Shown: piece by piece, positions 21,751-32,514 of the stretch | How positions within the stretch are numbered: the stretch's first letter is position 1 | Layout: each line of letters starts with the position of its first letter | Assembly (NCBI GenBank): GCA_943736015.1 | Contig: OX031061.1 | Span: forward strand, 13,153,290-13,217,289 | Source of the DNA: Tridacna crocea | Taxonomy: Eukaryota; Mollusca; Bivalvia; Cardiida; Cardiidae | DNA length: 64,000 nt | Reading direction: 5' to 3' | Position numbers and translations under genes: made by a program | The notes under the pieces: model-generated | Database searches by the model: none | Told to the model about the DNA's origin: nothing | The model's input: only the letters and a program-made list of their open reading frames with translations

Positions 21751-23730
21751 TTAGCTCACCTGAGCACGAAGTGCTCATGGTGAGCTTTTGTGATAACCCA
21801 GTGTCCGTTGTCCGTTGTCTGTTATGCGTCGTCCGTCGTCCACAATTTCTTTAAACATCTTCTCCTAAACCACTGGGCCAATCTGTATGAAACTTGGCAG
21901 GGATGTTCCTTGGGTAAAGCTTTATCAAAGTTCACGGCGGGGAATCACGTGACACAACAACAACAACAATGACCGTTATTTGAAAAAATTCCCCGACTTC
22001 AGGTAAGAAAATCTTCAATAATTCCGTTAATACATGACCGATTGGAATTTGGTTTGAAGCAGAGAAGGCGGAAGGACTCCGGGCATTTGCTTGATGTGTT
22101 AGATTTTTTAAACAACACCTGATAAAAAATTTATTGACGAGCAAACAAATTTTTTACCCTGTATAATTTGTTTGCTCGTCAATAACTTTTTTATCAGGTG
22201 TTGTTTAAAAAGTCTAACACATCAAGAAATTCCCCGGAGTCCTTCTGCCTTCTCTGCTTCAAACCAAATTCCAATCGGTCACGTATTAACGGAATTATTG
22301 AAGATTTTCTTACCTGAAGTTGGGGAATTTTTTCAAATAACGGTCATTGTTGTTGTTGTTGTGTCACGTGATTCCCCGCCGTGAAAGTTGTTCAAGAGAT
22401 TGAATTCCACCTATAATTCTGGTTGCCATGGCCACCAAAAGGAAAAAATAGCAATATCTTTGAAAATCTTCTCTGAAACTAGAAGGCGTAGAGCTTTGAT
22501 ATTTAGTATGTAGCATCTCCTAGTGGACCTCTACCAATATTGTTCATATGATGCCCCTGGGGTCAAAACTGGCCCCGTTCTGGGGGTTACAAGTTTGAAA
22601 CATAGAAATAAAGAAGGAAAACTTTAAAATTCTTCTTCTCTGAAACTAGAAGATGTAGGGGTTTAATATTTAGTATAAAGGATCTCCTAGTGGATTTCTA
22701 CAATGTTTGTTCATGTAATGTCCCTGGGGTCAAAACTTGCCCTGCCCCATGGGTCACAAGTTTGAAACATAGGAACAAAGAAGGAAACCTTTCCAAATCT
22801 TCTTCTCTAAAACTGGACGGAGTAAAGCTTTGATATTTGGTATGTAGCATCTCCTAGTAGACCTCTACCATGTTTGTTCATATGATGCCCCAGGGCTCAA
22901 AACTGGCCCCGCCCCAGGGGTCACAAGTTTGAACATAGGAACAAAAAAGGATAACTTTAAAATTATTCTTCTCTGAAACTCGAAGGCTTAGAGCTTTGAT
23001 ATTTTGTATAAAGCATCTCTTAGTAAACTCTTCAAATTTTGTTCATATGGTACCCCTGGGGTCCCAACTGGCCCCGCCCCGTGGGTCACAAGTTTGAACA
23101 TGGGGGAAAAAAGGAAAACTTTAAAATTCTTCTTCTTTGAAACCAGAAGTTGTTGAGCTTTGATATTTGGTAAAAAGCATCTCCTCTTGGACCTCTGCCA
23201 AGTTTATTTATATGATGCCCCTTGGGTCATAATTAGCCCAGCCACGGGGGTCACAAGTTTAAACATGGGAACTAAAAAGGAAGAAATTAAAATTATTCTT
23301 CTCTGAAACTAGAAAGTGTAGAGCTTTGATAGTGGTATATAGCATCTACTAGTGGACCTCTACCAAGTTTGTTCATAAAAAAGATGCCCCAGGGGTCTAA
23401 ATTGGCCTGCCCAAGGGGTCACAAGTTCTAAACATAGGAACAAAAAAGGAAAACTTTAAAGTTCTTTGGAGAGCTTTGATATTTGCAATATCAAATTGAC
23501 TTGAGACTTGGTGAACATATTTGTTGTATTGCTTGCTCTTTGCAGCTATTATACCTCCTTGACAATTGCTGGTGGAATGGGTATATGTTGCGACAATTTG
23601 CCACTCTTGTTTCATTATCATTTGGCCTTGAACCTCAATATTTTGTATTTATCTTCATTGTAGACCTTTACTACTTAGTACTCAGGTGAGGGATATAGGA
23701 CCATCATGGTCCTCTTGGTTACCCTTTCTA
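21751..23730 (+). repeat. Complete tandem-cored element in intron 4
   Basis: Head TTTAGCTCACCTGAGCACGA, then GTCCGTTGTCCG...GTCGTCC. Units of about 150-170 bp have GAGCTTTGATATTTGGTATG, AGCATCTCCTAGTGGACCTC and GGTCACAAGTTTGAACATAG. The tail is GGACCATCATGGTCCTCTTG. The same core units occur in 17,446-20,170. A foldback element is nested at 21,933-22,383. Confidence 0.75.
21933..22383. mobile_element. Complete foldback element, 451 bp, 6-bp target duplication
   Basis: Near-perfect palindrome of two arms of about 220 bp. The ends are CACGGCGGGGAATCACGTG and CACGTGATTCCCCGCCGTG; the centre is around GCAAACAAATTTTTTACCCT at 22,141-22,160. It is flanked by the direct duplication AAAGTT (21,927-21,932 and 22,384-22,389). 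Without it, the host repeat reads ATCAAAGTTGTTCAAGAG continuously, matching the sister repeat at about 17,600. The ORFs on both strands are mirror images of the arms. Confidence 0.88.
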
Positions 23731-24959
23731 ATTCAAATTTCATTTTTTTATAATTCAATATTAGTTGTTTTCATGAAAAATGGTGAGTTCTGATGGGCTG
23801 AAAATTTTTTTCCATAGCTCCATGAAAAATATTTTTCAGCATTGCCGGGACTACTTTTGCAATAATGTAAACAAACATGTAGACTGCCTCTTCATATGCT
23901 CGCGGTACTTATGCGTACGCGACCAATATAAACTAGAAAAAACAGAAGGCACTTATTATTATCATGAATTCACTTATCATTTCATTCAGTTTGGTCAAAT
24001 AAGTCGTCATACAGCGGTTTTGAAAGGGAATTCCAGTCTCTTTCGGCGTCTGGACGTGTGTACCCAAACAACAGCCATCTTTGATGATGACATCATGTAT
24101 TCGCAGTAAATGAGAAAACTTGTGTATGGTGGTCTGAATGTATCATATATTTACTTAAAGGCAGTTCATGTGACTTATTTGTTTACAGTTTTGTGCAGCT
24201 GAACCGTATATCGGTAAGAATTCGATGGGACTTTTTTTTTTCAAAGGGAAAATGGGGTTTGTAGGAGATAAAGGTACTGAATTAGCATATCTGCATTGAT
24301 TTTTTTCTTGTTTAGTTACCGATAAACGAAACTTTCTTGGGTTTTCTTTTTTCGTTTGACAGTCTCCCGTCACGGTTTTGCATCCATAAACAGCCGATGT
24401 TAGATGCCGCTAGTGTTTGTTTATATCGGAAAATACCGTTAACGCGAGGATATGACGCCCGCGAGCATATGATGTTACAGTATATACGAGGTTTCATAAT
24501 GGTTTTCTTTCTGAGTTCTGATCTTCATCGAGTCTGAAGTTCAACTTGCAAGCTGAATTTATTTTCTCTTAGTATTGAAAAAAAAAAATATCCAACAGTA
24601 AATTCAACAAGAGAGCTGAAAACATGTTGTCACTTTGCTGGGTTCTAACAATCTTATTTTCAACTTAGCTCTAGATAGCGTATTGAACTTCTAATAATAA
24701 ATCTACTGAACCTGCAAATGTTCAATACTTTAATGACGTCACAAATTATTACGACATTGTTACATCATGAACCAGCAGTTTTACCACTCTAAGAATTATG
24801 AATGAAATGGACATTAGATAAATAGTCTATGCAATGTTATATTTTCAATGAAAAAAGCAGTTAGTATTTTTCAAGTGCATCATTCGCGGTTTCATACAGT
24901 GTGATTAGGTTTTTTTTTCATATCTCCATGAAAACAAAAAAATTCTCTTCATTCCTTAA
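23731..24959. other. Intron sequence with no recognised feature
   Basis: I see no supported gene or repeat. Short open frames on both strands (24,150-24,540) overlap each other and have no conserved motif or splice context. Confidence 0.45.
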
Positions 24960-25033
24960 ATGTCATGTTTTTGTCATCTGCAAGTTCCTTCAATTTAGGC
25001 AAGTCTAATGTTCTGTTGTCTGGGAAAGATTTA
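24960..25033 (-). mobile_element. Hairpin MITE fragment, one arm
   Basis: TTTTTGTCATCTGCAAGTTC, TTCAATTTAGGCAAGTCTAA and CTGGGAAAGATTTAA match the terminal arm of the family; the hairpin is missing. Confidence 0.55.
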
Positions 25034-25263
25034 ACCACAAACTGGGGTTGTATTCATTGTTAACTATATACATGTACTTAGTATAATTCTCAAGAAGGTT
25101 TTAAATCTCAAGGGAATTAGAAGTTCTGATTGGTTAAACCGTATGTTTTAGCCAATCAAGAATTGCATTACTGTCTGAATCTAGAATTAGACCTTGGAAT
25201 CATTTTGAAATGGGTGGTGATTACAACCCCTGTAGATGTGCAAGGCATAGTACCTTCACCAAT

Positions 25264-25492
25264 TTAACGCTTTACCCCATAAGGCATTTCTATGGTATCT
25301 CTAACTGACCCTAAATAACAGCAAGGATGAAGCCGTTTCTTAGTTGTATATTACACCTTTTGATAGTATAGAAAACATTGTGGCAAAAGGTGAAATTGCT
25401 CGTCACGAGCAATTTCACCTATTGCCACAATGTTTTCCAAAGGCTCCTACAAGCAATGCGTAGAAATGAGTATCTATGGAGTAAAGGGTTAA
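25264..25492. mobile_element. Divergent hairpin MITE
   Basis: TTAACGCTTTACCCC to GAGTAAAGGGTTAA. The hairpin has its own loop, TTGCTCGTCACGAGCAA, inside the family's GTGAAAT arms (ACATTGTGGCAAAAGGTGAA), so this is a subfamily with compensating changes on both sides of the stem. Confidence 0.68.
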
Positions 25493-25929
25493 TGGAGTAA
25501 TCCCTCTTTGAGCAATGTGATATACATTTTTGAACAAGTCTGATACGAAGGCTTGAAGGCATGTGATTATCAGTGTTTATGATAACACCGATAGTGTCAG
25601 AACATGCAGTCTGATATTTGATCTGCTCTGTCTACTCTATTACAAGGTTCAAGAGAAAAACAACCATGATACTGCTGTTACACTAGACTGAAAATCTTAC
25701 ATAGGTAACAATGATCAGCCATTGTTTCATAACATGTTACTAGTACAAGGAAAATTGTAGACGTGAAACTTTTGAAAGTGGCAATTTTTGAATGTATGAT
25801 TGCAAAATGGACAATTTTTGTTGTCTGGCAAAAAATATATAGTGATTATTATTACAGCCATCAGGAATTGCACCAGAACGTATTTAACTATATACCAAAA
25901 CTGAAAGATGTCAAAACTAGTGTTGCTCA

Positions 25930-26055
25930 AAAGATGATTCCTGCTTTTCAAATGGTAAAAAAGCCATTGTGGGAAAAGGAGAAAATTCTAGTTGCTAGAA
26001 TTTTCCTTCTTCTACAATGTTTTATGGATGTCTGTTCTTCTGGATCATAAAAAAG
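25930..26055. mobile_element. Hairpin MITE core fragment
   Basis: CATTGTGGGAAAAGGAGAAA, then the stem TTCTAGTTGCTAGAA and a shortened right arm (TTCCTTCTTCTACAATGTTT). The stem sequence again differs from the main family but stays self-complementary. Confidence 0.55.
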
Positions 26056-26692
26056 GCGTTTGTTACATAAAGAGTGAATTCTAGTCTTCAGTGCATTTCA
26101 TAAAGATCAAATCATCACATAATTATGGATTCATAAAATGTATTTTGTGTAAAACTGATTGAATAATGAGGTTCATTGGTCCTTGGACAGGCAGGAAAGT
26201 TATCAAAAGCAAAATATTTCGACCCTTGTCGGCCTGTGTTGACAGGGAGGAGTGATCTGGTTCAACACTTTTTGCGTTTAAGCCCTTTGCTCTCAGACAA
26301 TAAGTCATATTTTATTGCAAACATGAAAAGATTAGATGGTAGTAAGGAACAAATGTAGCTGGTAAATACACTGTAACGGGATTCTCAATTCACTATTAGA
26401 AGCTCGAGCTATTTAGCCAGAATGATGTCCTCATATTTTTTATAGTATGCTGTAATATTTTGAAAAGCTAGGTAGACGATTAATGTGAATATTGCGGAGT
26501 ATGGCATTTTTTTCCATTGTTCTAAAAATGATAAGTATAACTGGAATTAATCAGGTACAAGTACAAGAAACTTTTTTGGTCTACTACAAAATGGAAAAAA
26601 AAAATGTGACAAATTAAATACACTATACAGTTTGTATATATATTCCTCTTAAAATTAAGAGGTAAATTCTTTCATATGTGTATATACTATAA

Positions 26693-26818
26693 GTTGTATG
26701 GGCTGGTGGCAGGGGACTTGGAAACATGTTCATGGCTGTGGCAAATAATTGGGCTGGGGGCGATTCTTCCTAGCCAATAACAAGTTTCCAAGTCTCCTGC
26801 CACCTAACCGTACAACAA
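26693..26818. repeat. Short inverted-repeat element
   Basis: The arms GGTGGCAGGGGACTTGGAAAC and GTTTCCAAGTCTCCTGCCACC enclose about 70 bp containing GGCTGTGGCAAAT. A related, more eroded copy is at 30,110-30,225. Confidence 0.68.
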
Positions 26819-27722
26819 AATTATCTTTCTGCAAAGTTTCACAATACGATTAAAACGTTAAATCAGCAAAAGTTCCCTGTTTTATGGTCTGACAAATTGA
26901 GTAGGATGAAGAAATAGGATTTCTTTTTTTAGTGCCCCCATTCAGTGAAAAGTGACATCACTGAAATCTTTGTAAAACGTGCAGTTTGGTCATGTCACTG
27001 TAATATACATTCGGCCTTTTTTTTAAACATACATGTAGATTTAAACACTTTCAAAGTAAGTAACTATGCATTGCAATCATTTGTTGGGCAAAGTAAACAT
27101 CCTCAGTCAATCATTAGGTTATCCTTATAACGTTATCCCAACATATGGGTTTCAACACTTTACAATTGACTTACCTGATGAAGGAATGACTTGTTCTAAC
27201 CCAGTGTATTTGTTTCAGATTGATAACAAGGATGATACGTGTAACTATAATTAATTTATTTCAGAAATCATCTTTTCTATTTGCTTTTATGACAATCATC
27301 AACGGAAAATAGTTTCATTATGGTGCTAGCTACACAGTAGGTTTGTCTTATGGGCGGCCTATACTGATCAATACCTTCAAATTGAATCTTGTGTTGAAAG
27401 TATAGTCATGTGCGGGGCTTCCGAAAGCAAACTTGTTTTACATGGATTTTGCCACTATGCAAAAATATTTATTAAACTGCAAATTAAAATATCACGATCT
27501 GATTTGGCACTATACCCTGAACATATATCATGAACATTGGTAAAATCCACGTAAAAGCAGTTTTCATTTCAAGAATCCGTATGCATAATTTTCAAATAGC
27601 ATTCAATATGGCAGCGTCGATCGGTACGAGCCAAAAGACCCACAGGACAAACCTACTGACTGCACCATATTATTACTAGTTTCCGTTCATGGTTGTCATT
27701 TAAAAGGAAAGAATAGGTAATT

Positions 27723-28160
27723 TTTAGCTCCACTGGCCAAAGGCCAGCGAGCTATTGTCATGGGGTTGTGTCCGTCGTGTGTCCATTCGTCTGTGCATGC
27801 GTCCGTAAACTTTTTCTTTAAAAAACTTTTCCTCAGAAACTATTGACTGGATTTTTACCAAATTTCACAGGAATGTTCCTTAGGTGGTCCTCTTTCAAAT
27901 TCCTTCAAATACTTCTGTTCCATGAATAATTCTGGTTGCCATGGCAACCAAAGTAAAAAACCTTTAAAAATCTTCTCCTCCCAAACCGCTAATTGGATAG
28001 CATTATTTTGCAGGAATGTTCCTTAGGTAGAGGTCTATAGAATTCCTTAAAAAAAAGGATCTGTAAAAAAGCATGGCTTTTATGGGAGACTCATTTTCCT
28101 TTTATGGTATAAAGTACAATCTTTGAAAAATTCGTTAGATTTCATTGTTGTATTGCAGGT
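27723..28160 (+). repeat. Second-type element head (AGCTCCACTGGCC)
   Basis: The head hairpin TTTAGCTCCACTGGCC...GGCCAGCGAGCTATTGTC is followed by GTCCGTCGTGTGTCC and core units (TTCTGGTTGCCATGGCAACC, GAATGTTCCTTAGGTGG). A matching tail GTGGAGCGATACAGGCGCTC is at about 28,885-28,915, beyond a MITE. Sequence 28,385-28,885 contains another decayed MITE-like core near 28,750 and no gene. Confidence 0.6.
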
Positions 28161-28384
28161 TAGTTCCTATGGTTACCATACAATTCTGACTTTTAACATC
28201 CCGAAAGAAGTCTTTGGAAAACACTCTTGGAAAAGGAGAAAATGCTGATAATTAGCATTTTGTCCTTTTCTCTCAGTGTTTTCATCAAAGAGAGAAATCA
28301 TTATTTCATCAATGTTTAATTTGTTGTCTGCAAATGCTTTCAGTTTGGTCACATCCCAAATTTTGTCATTTGGTAAAGAGTTAA
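28159..28384 (-). mobile_element. Hairpin MITE copy
   Basis: GTTAGTTCCTATGGTTACCA to TTTGGTAAAGAGTTAA, with hairpin ATGCTGATAATTAGCAT. Confidence 0.68.
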
Positions 28385-29539
28385 AGATGGTTGCTTTACA
28401 TAATCTATAATCCTTTTCATATAAAACAAGAGAACCGAGATCTGCACTTTTATTAGTTCTGGTAAAGGTTTGTTGACCTACTGGTGACCTAGTACAAAGA
28501 GGGACAGGGCTTTACTGTTGTGATAAGGCATTTTGTTATCCAGTCAAACTGATCCTGCAACCTCAATAAAACAATTGCTACAATGCATATTTTTTTCTGT
28601 ATTTTCATGTTTCCCCACCCAAAATGGTTTGTAACAAGACCCTCTTTAACTATAACCAGAATACAAAATTTTCATATCTGGCCATAATAAAATCTTCAAA
28701 TTAGTAAAATTTTTATCAAAAAGGGTAGATATTATTGTGTAAAACTTTGAAAATGTAGGTTACTATTATTTTCTTCTTTTCTCACAATGTTTTTCATAGC
28801 TTTTTTTCTTTAGTGACCTAAAATGCAGGAATGAATGGTAATTGTTAAAAACTTCTCTTCACCGTTACAGAAAAATCAGGCCTGTGGAGCGATACAGGCG
28901 CTCAAGTGCCTCTAGTTAGAAAAGTAATGTAGGTACATGTATTATCGTTTGATGTCATTCTGAAACAAATACACGGGGATTGAAATGAGCCATGCCTTTG
29001 CCAGTTGTTGACTGTTGTAAATCTATTTATACACGTGATTGCGTACTTCCTGATTTTCCCTATGGTAATGTTTGCATAGCCACGCCCCTAGCCAGCACTG
29101 GCGCTCGTTTTCCTCTTTGCTATCTTGAAAGGCATTTACTATCTCAGTTTTTTTTTCCAAGAAATTACCTGCTTTCAATTGAAATAATAGATAGAAGAAA
29201 TGTTGCTCTTCACTGTGAAAGTCATACTCTGCTTCATGTTACCCTAGGCACTGTATGCAGATTGTAGATGAAGATCAGCCTGTACCTACTTACAGTCTGA
29301 TCTTGGTTTCCACTTCATGCAAACGTGCCAACAATCCCATACAAATAGTAGCATGTTTATAGAATGAAACATTTTAAACTTGCATTAATGTGTAATAATT
29401 GTAAATTCTGCTGGATACCAGCTGAATATTCAATTATTAGGGTTACAACTCCTAAAATGATTTTTGTTTTTTAGTATAAGCAATACCCCATGATTTATCA
29501 ATAAAAAGGATGTTTTTTCGACATGATTTCCCCCTCATG

Positions 29540-29697
29540 AATTTATTAAAAGTGTGTATGAGTGAGTGCTTGTGAGTATGTATGTTCACTGTAAATTATT
29601 GTCTTCACCAAACTTTATAACTTTTCATTATTCTGTCATATCCCCATGTATAATGTTTCACATTACTGGGTGAATAAAGAGATTTTGACTTTGACTT
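29540..29697 (+). mobile_element. 3' end of a non-LTR element
   Basis: Ends with CACATTACTGGGTGAATAAA, GAGATTTTGACTTTGAC. An AATAAA followed by a short tandem (TTTGAC)n tail is the usual 3' end of CR1/L2-type LINEs and their SINEs. No coding part remains. The rest of 28,920-30,100 has nothing I can support. Confidence 0.45.
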
Positions 29698-30107
29698 GGT
29701 AAGCAAATTATGTAGTACTGAAACTCAGACATTATACGTAACATTTAATGTTAACCCAATGGTTGTTTGAGGCTAGAAATAGTCGTTTACATTTGCAAAA
29801 AAAATCATCAAACTTTCATAGTTACTTACCTTTAAGGTTTTATTTAAATCCATGTTTAGAATAATAAAAAAATGCCGAATGTCTTATTGGAGTGAGATTA
29901 TCAAGATTATACAACACACTGCACGTTTTACAAAGGTTTCAGTGACATCAGTTCCTATTGACGTCAATTTTCATTGAACTTGGGCACTTAAAAGGGCAAT
30001 TCTATTTCGTTAGTTTACTCAGTTAATAAGATCATAAAGAGGGGAAATTCTGCTGAACATAAGTATGTTGGAATGCTAAAACTTCGCAGTATTATTAATG
30101 TTTTGTT

Positions 30108-30225
30108 GGATTAGGTGGCAGGGGGCTTTGAAACTTGTTCACGGCTGTGGCAAATCATGTTGCCACCTCTCCTCCGGCTTGGAGGGATATGATTAACCAC
30201 AGCCTGCCAACTGACCATACAACTA
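30108..30225. repeat. Eroded inverted-repeat element
   Basis: TTAGGTGGCAGGGGGCTTTG, then GGCTGTGGCAAATCATG and an inverted partner CATATGATTAACCACAGCC-like arm, ending AACTGACCATACAAC. It is related to 26,693-26,818. Confidence 0.5.
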
Positions 30226-30840
30226 ATAATGTTCCACGCTTATTATCCAATCAGGTTGCAAGAAATTTCCATGGAGTTTAATATTGTCATAAGTATTATG
30301 GGTCTGAGGTGTTCAAGGTTTCATTATACAGTCGTTTCCACTGCGGACAGTCTGGGTCTGTATTAGTCTGCATAAAACATGCGGTCTGGTCTGGAGTCTT
30401 AATTGTCCGTCAGTGAGTGAATCTGCTCATGAATATGGTAGTATTCTGAGTAAAAGTTATATCTTTATATCTGTTTTTTATTGTCATTGTAGACATACTG
30501 GATTAGGATCAGTAGATTTTGGATGCCTATCATTGGGGATGGCATTCCGCATTGATTCAATCGGCTGTTAAGTCTGTGCAACTTGTGCATTCTATTACTG
30601 AGTTTTTTTTTCTGTAAAGCATAAAAAATCATATACAAACATGCCATTTAAAAGTTGTAATTATTTGACTCGATCTGTTATGTTGATGTGTATATGTGTG
30701 TCAGCAGTATTATGGACTGGTGACTCTTAAATTTTGAAATTTTGAATAAAATATAATTACCCATAAAATAACTTGCTCTATATAATGCATCACAGAGATG
30801 CATTAATTTCCGTGTTGCCTGACAAAAAATTGTTTTTCAG

Positions 30841-30920
30841 GTATGTGATCCTTGAAGAAGAAGGCGATGCCCTTGGTAATTGCAACAGGAGCACATTGAT
30901 GGAGGTCCAAAAAATTGGAG
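30841..30920 (+). CDS. Exon 5 of host gene: alpha/beta domain, GC donor
   Basis: An 80-bp exon after acceptor TTGTTTTTCAG, encoding residues 364-389 (YVILEEEGDALGN, then NRSTLMEVQKIG). Its first base completes Arg363 and its last base starts Ala390. The donor is GGAG|GCAAGT, which fits the consensus of minor GC-AG introns (AG|GCAAGT). No GT donor that keeps the frame and phase lies nearby. The segment after the third beta strand is acidic and leads into a short helix, where many nucleotide- or NAD-binding alpha/beta folds carry functional residues; which residues matter here is unknown. A Harbinger-like element begins only about 60 bp downstream of this donor, within the intron. Confidence 0.78.
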
Positions 30921-30978
30921 GCAAGTTCGATTTGTGCAGTCGTATCTGTTCATCAATTACATGTATATGGATTTCCTT

Positions 30979-32032
30979 CCGGTCACACCAACCGAACTTT
31001 GCTGGAGCGTTCCTTGAACGGTAGGGAGGGGGTGCCGAATTTCAACAACGCTCGTCACCGCGCACAAACTGGGAAAAAATCGAAAACACGGGCGTTGGCT
31101 TTGGAGTGCACCGCTGAAGCCGGCGCTGCTTTAGCGTTGGTTTAGCAGTAGCCCGCGTTGGTTTAGCAGTGACTGGAGCGTTGGTATAGCGGCGTTCTGC
31201 TCACGCGGGCTTTGGCTCGACGGGGGTATAAAGTTGGTTTAGTGGCATACCGCTTGTGACTACAGAGCTGAACGGATCGTTTTCAGTATCCACTGTCCGA
31301 CCCACACAACTCTGTCTCTCCTACTTCTCTCTCTTCTCCTTCTGTCAACAGCTTGTTGCAGTCTGAGGAGGTTCTGATTCTGCTGCTGGACTAGTGCACC
31401 AATCATAGACTGTAACTTTGAGCAATTTCGATATAGATGAGGTCTGAACTCACCGCAGCTCGATTCCAAATGAGCCTCTGGTCCATTTCTTCCTGTATTT
31501 ATAGCCAAATTCTGGTCCCGCTCCGACACCTCTATACCAATGCCAAAACAAAGTACGTCGCTGCCATGGCTCGCTGCTTCAATGGCCGACACCGTTCCAG
31601 CAATACCCTGTCCACTTGTAAAACGCTTACAACCGCTCCACCGAAGTTTGTGCAACGTTTAATCGCCGCCCGGGCAACGCCGGCGAAGTAGCGGTGGTCC
31701 AGCGGTCAAGATTTCTGCGTTGGCCTAGCAGACCCAAGCGTCCATGAACTTGCGTCCAGTGGTGCCAAACTTTGAATGGGCGTAGGTGGAGCGGGGGTGA
31801 AATTTGCCGGGGTGGAAAATTGTCCCCTCCTCAATGCTCACAATATTTTGTGCAGCTTAAAACTTTCGGAGCGGTAGGAGAGCCCCTCGAGAAACATCAG
31901 CGGTGCCCGAGTGTATACAGGGTTGCTTTAACGGGGGCCAACTTTTGTTAAACAGAATGGTTACGAGCGGTGATGAATTCTTTTCACCGCTCCAGGAACG
32001 CCCTAGCAAAGTTAGGGTGGTGTGACTGGGCC
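30979..32032 (-). mobile_element. Harbinger-like non-autonomous element beside exon 5
   Basis: A GC-rich block of about 1.05 kb in AT-rich surroundings. Its termini are inverted: GGTCACACCAACC..AACTTTGCTGGAGCGTTCC at the left, and GGAACGCCCTAGCAAAGTTAG, GGTGGTGTGAC at the right. The minus strand carries a 131-codon frame (31,260-31,655) whose end reads AVDRRRRERSRRDRVVWVGQ. This resembles the Arg-rich RRRRR..R.VWVR start of HARBI1-type transposases, and then it breaks off without the DDE nuclease. The superfamily call rests on this motif and is tentative; exact ends and target duplication are unclear. Confidence 0.5.
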
Positions 32033-32119
32033 TTTAACTAGATTTACAGGAGACAACTTATGAAACATCCGTTTTGTTTTGGAGTTCACCTTTGACCCTT
32101 TTTCACACAATCCCATGTT

Positions 32120-32349
32120 TTAACCCTTTACCAAACAATCCCTCGTTTTTACGGGTCAGGGATAGAAGCCTTTTGAAAACATTGTGGGAAAAGGAGAAAA
32201 TGCTGGTAACCAGCATTTTCACCTTTTCCCACAGTGTTTTCTACCTTATCATATAGAAAAATCATCTTTGTAGCAACTGTAAAGTTGTCATCAGCAAAAT
32301 GCTTTCATATGTGGTCTGGTCCAAATTTTGCTGTTTGGAAAAGGGTTAA
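32120..32349 (-). mobile_element. Hairpin MITE copy
   Basis: TTAACCCTTTACCAAACAAT to TTTGGAAAAGGGTTAA, with hairpin ATGCTGGTAACCAGCAT. Confidence 0.76.
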
Positions 32350-32514
32350 AAAACCCGGAAGAAGGACGGTCTTTGAAAGCATTGTGAGTATTTGTGGTAA
32401 AGGGTTAGCATCGTCTTACTACGGTGAACTCTTCAAAAATCTTCATGTTCCTGTCTATAAATCCTACTGATAACTTTTGGATCAAAGCCTAATCTATTGG
32501 ATCGCTACCAAGGT

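Noticed and set aside
21932..22384. Two mirror-image 70-codon frames on opposite strands
   Set aside because: They are the two arms of a palindromic foldback element, not genes.
24155..24540. Overlapping open frames on both strands near 24.3 kb
   Set aside because: They overlap and contradict each other, and none shows a motif, signal peptide or splice pattern that continues.
28992..29267. 91-codon open frame with several Cys and Leu residues
   Set aside because: No domain, no splice support and no conserved context; it lies between repeat remnants and is likely a chance frame.
31688..31730. GTGGTCCAGCGGTCAAGATTTC looks like a tRNA A-box region
   Set aside because: No B-box (GGTTCNANNCC), no acceptor stem and no cloverleaf downstream; it lies in the GC-rich Harbinger-like element.
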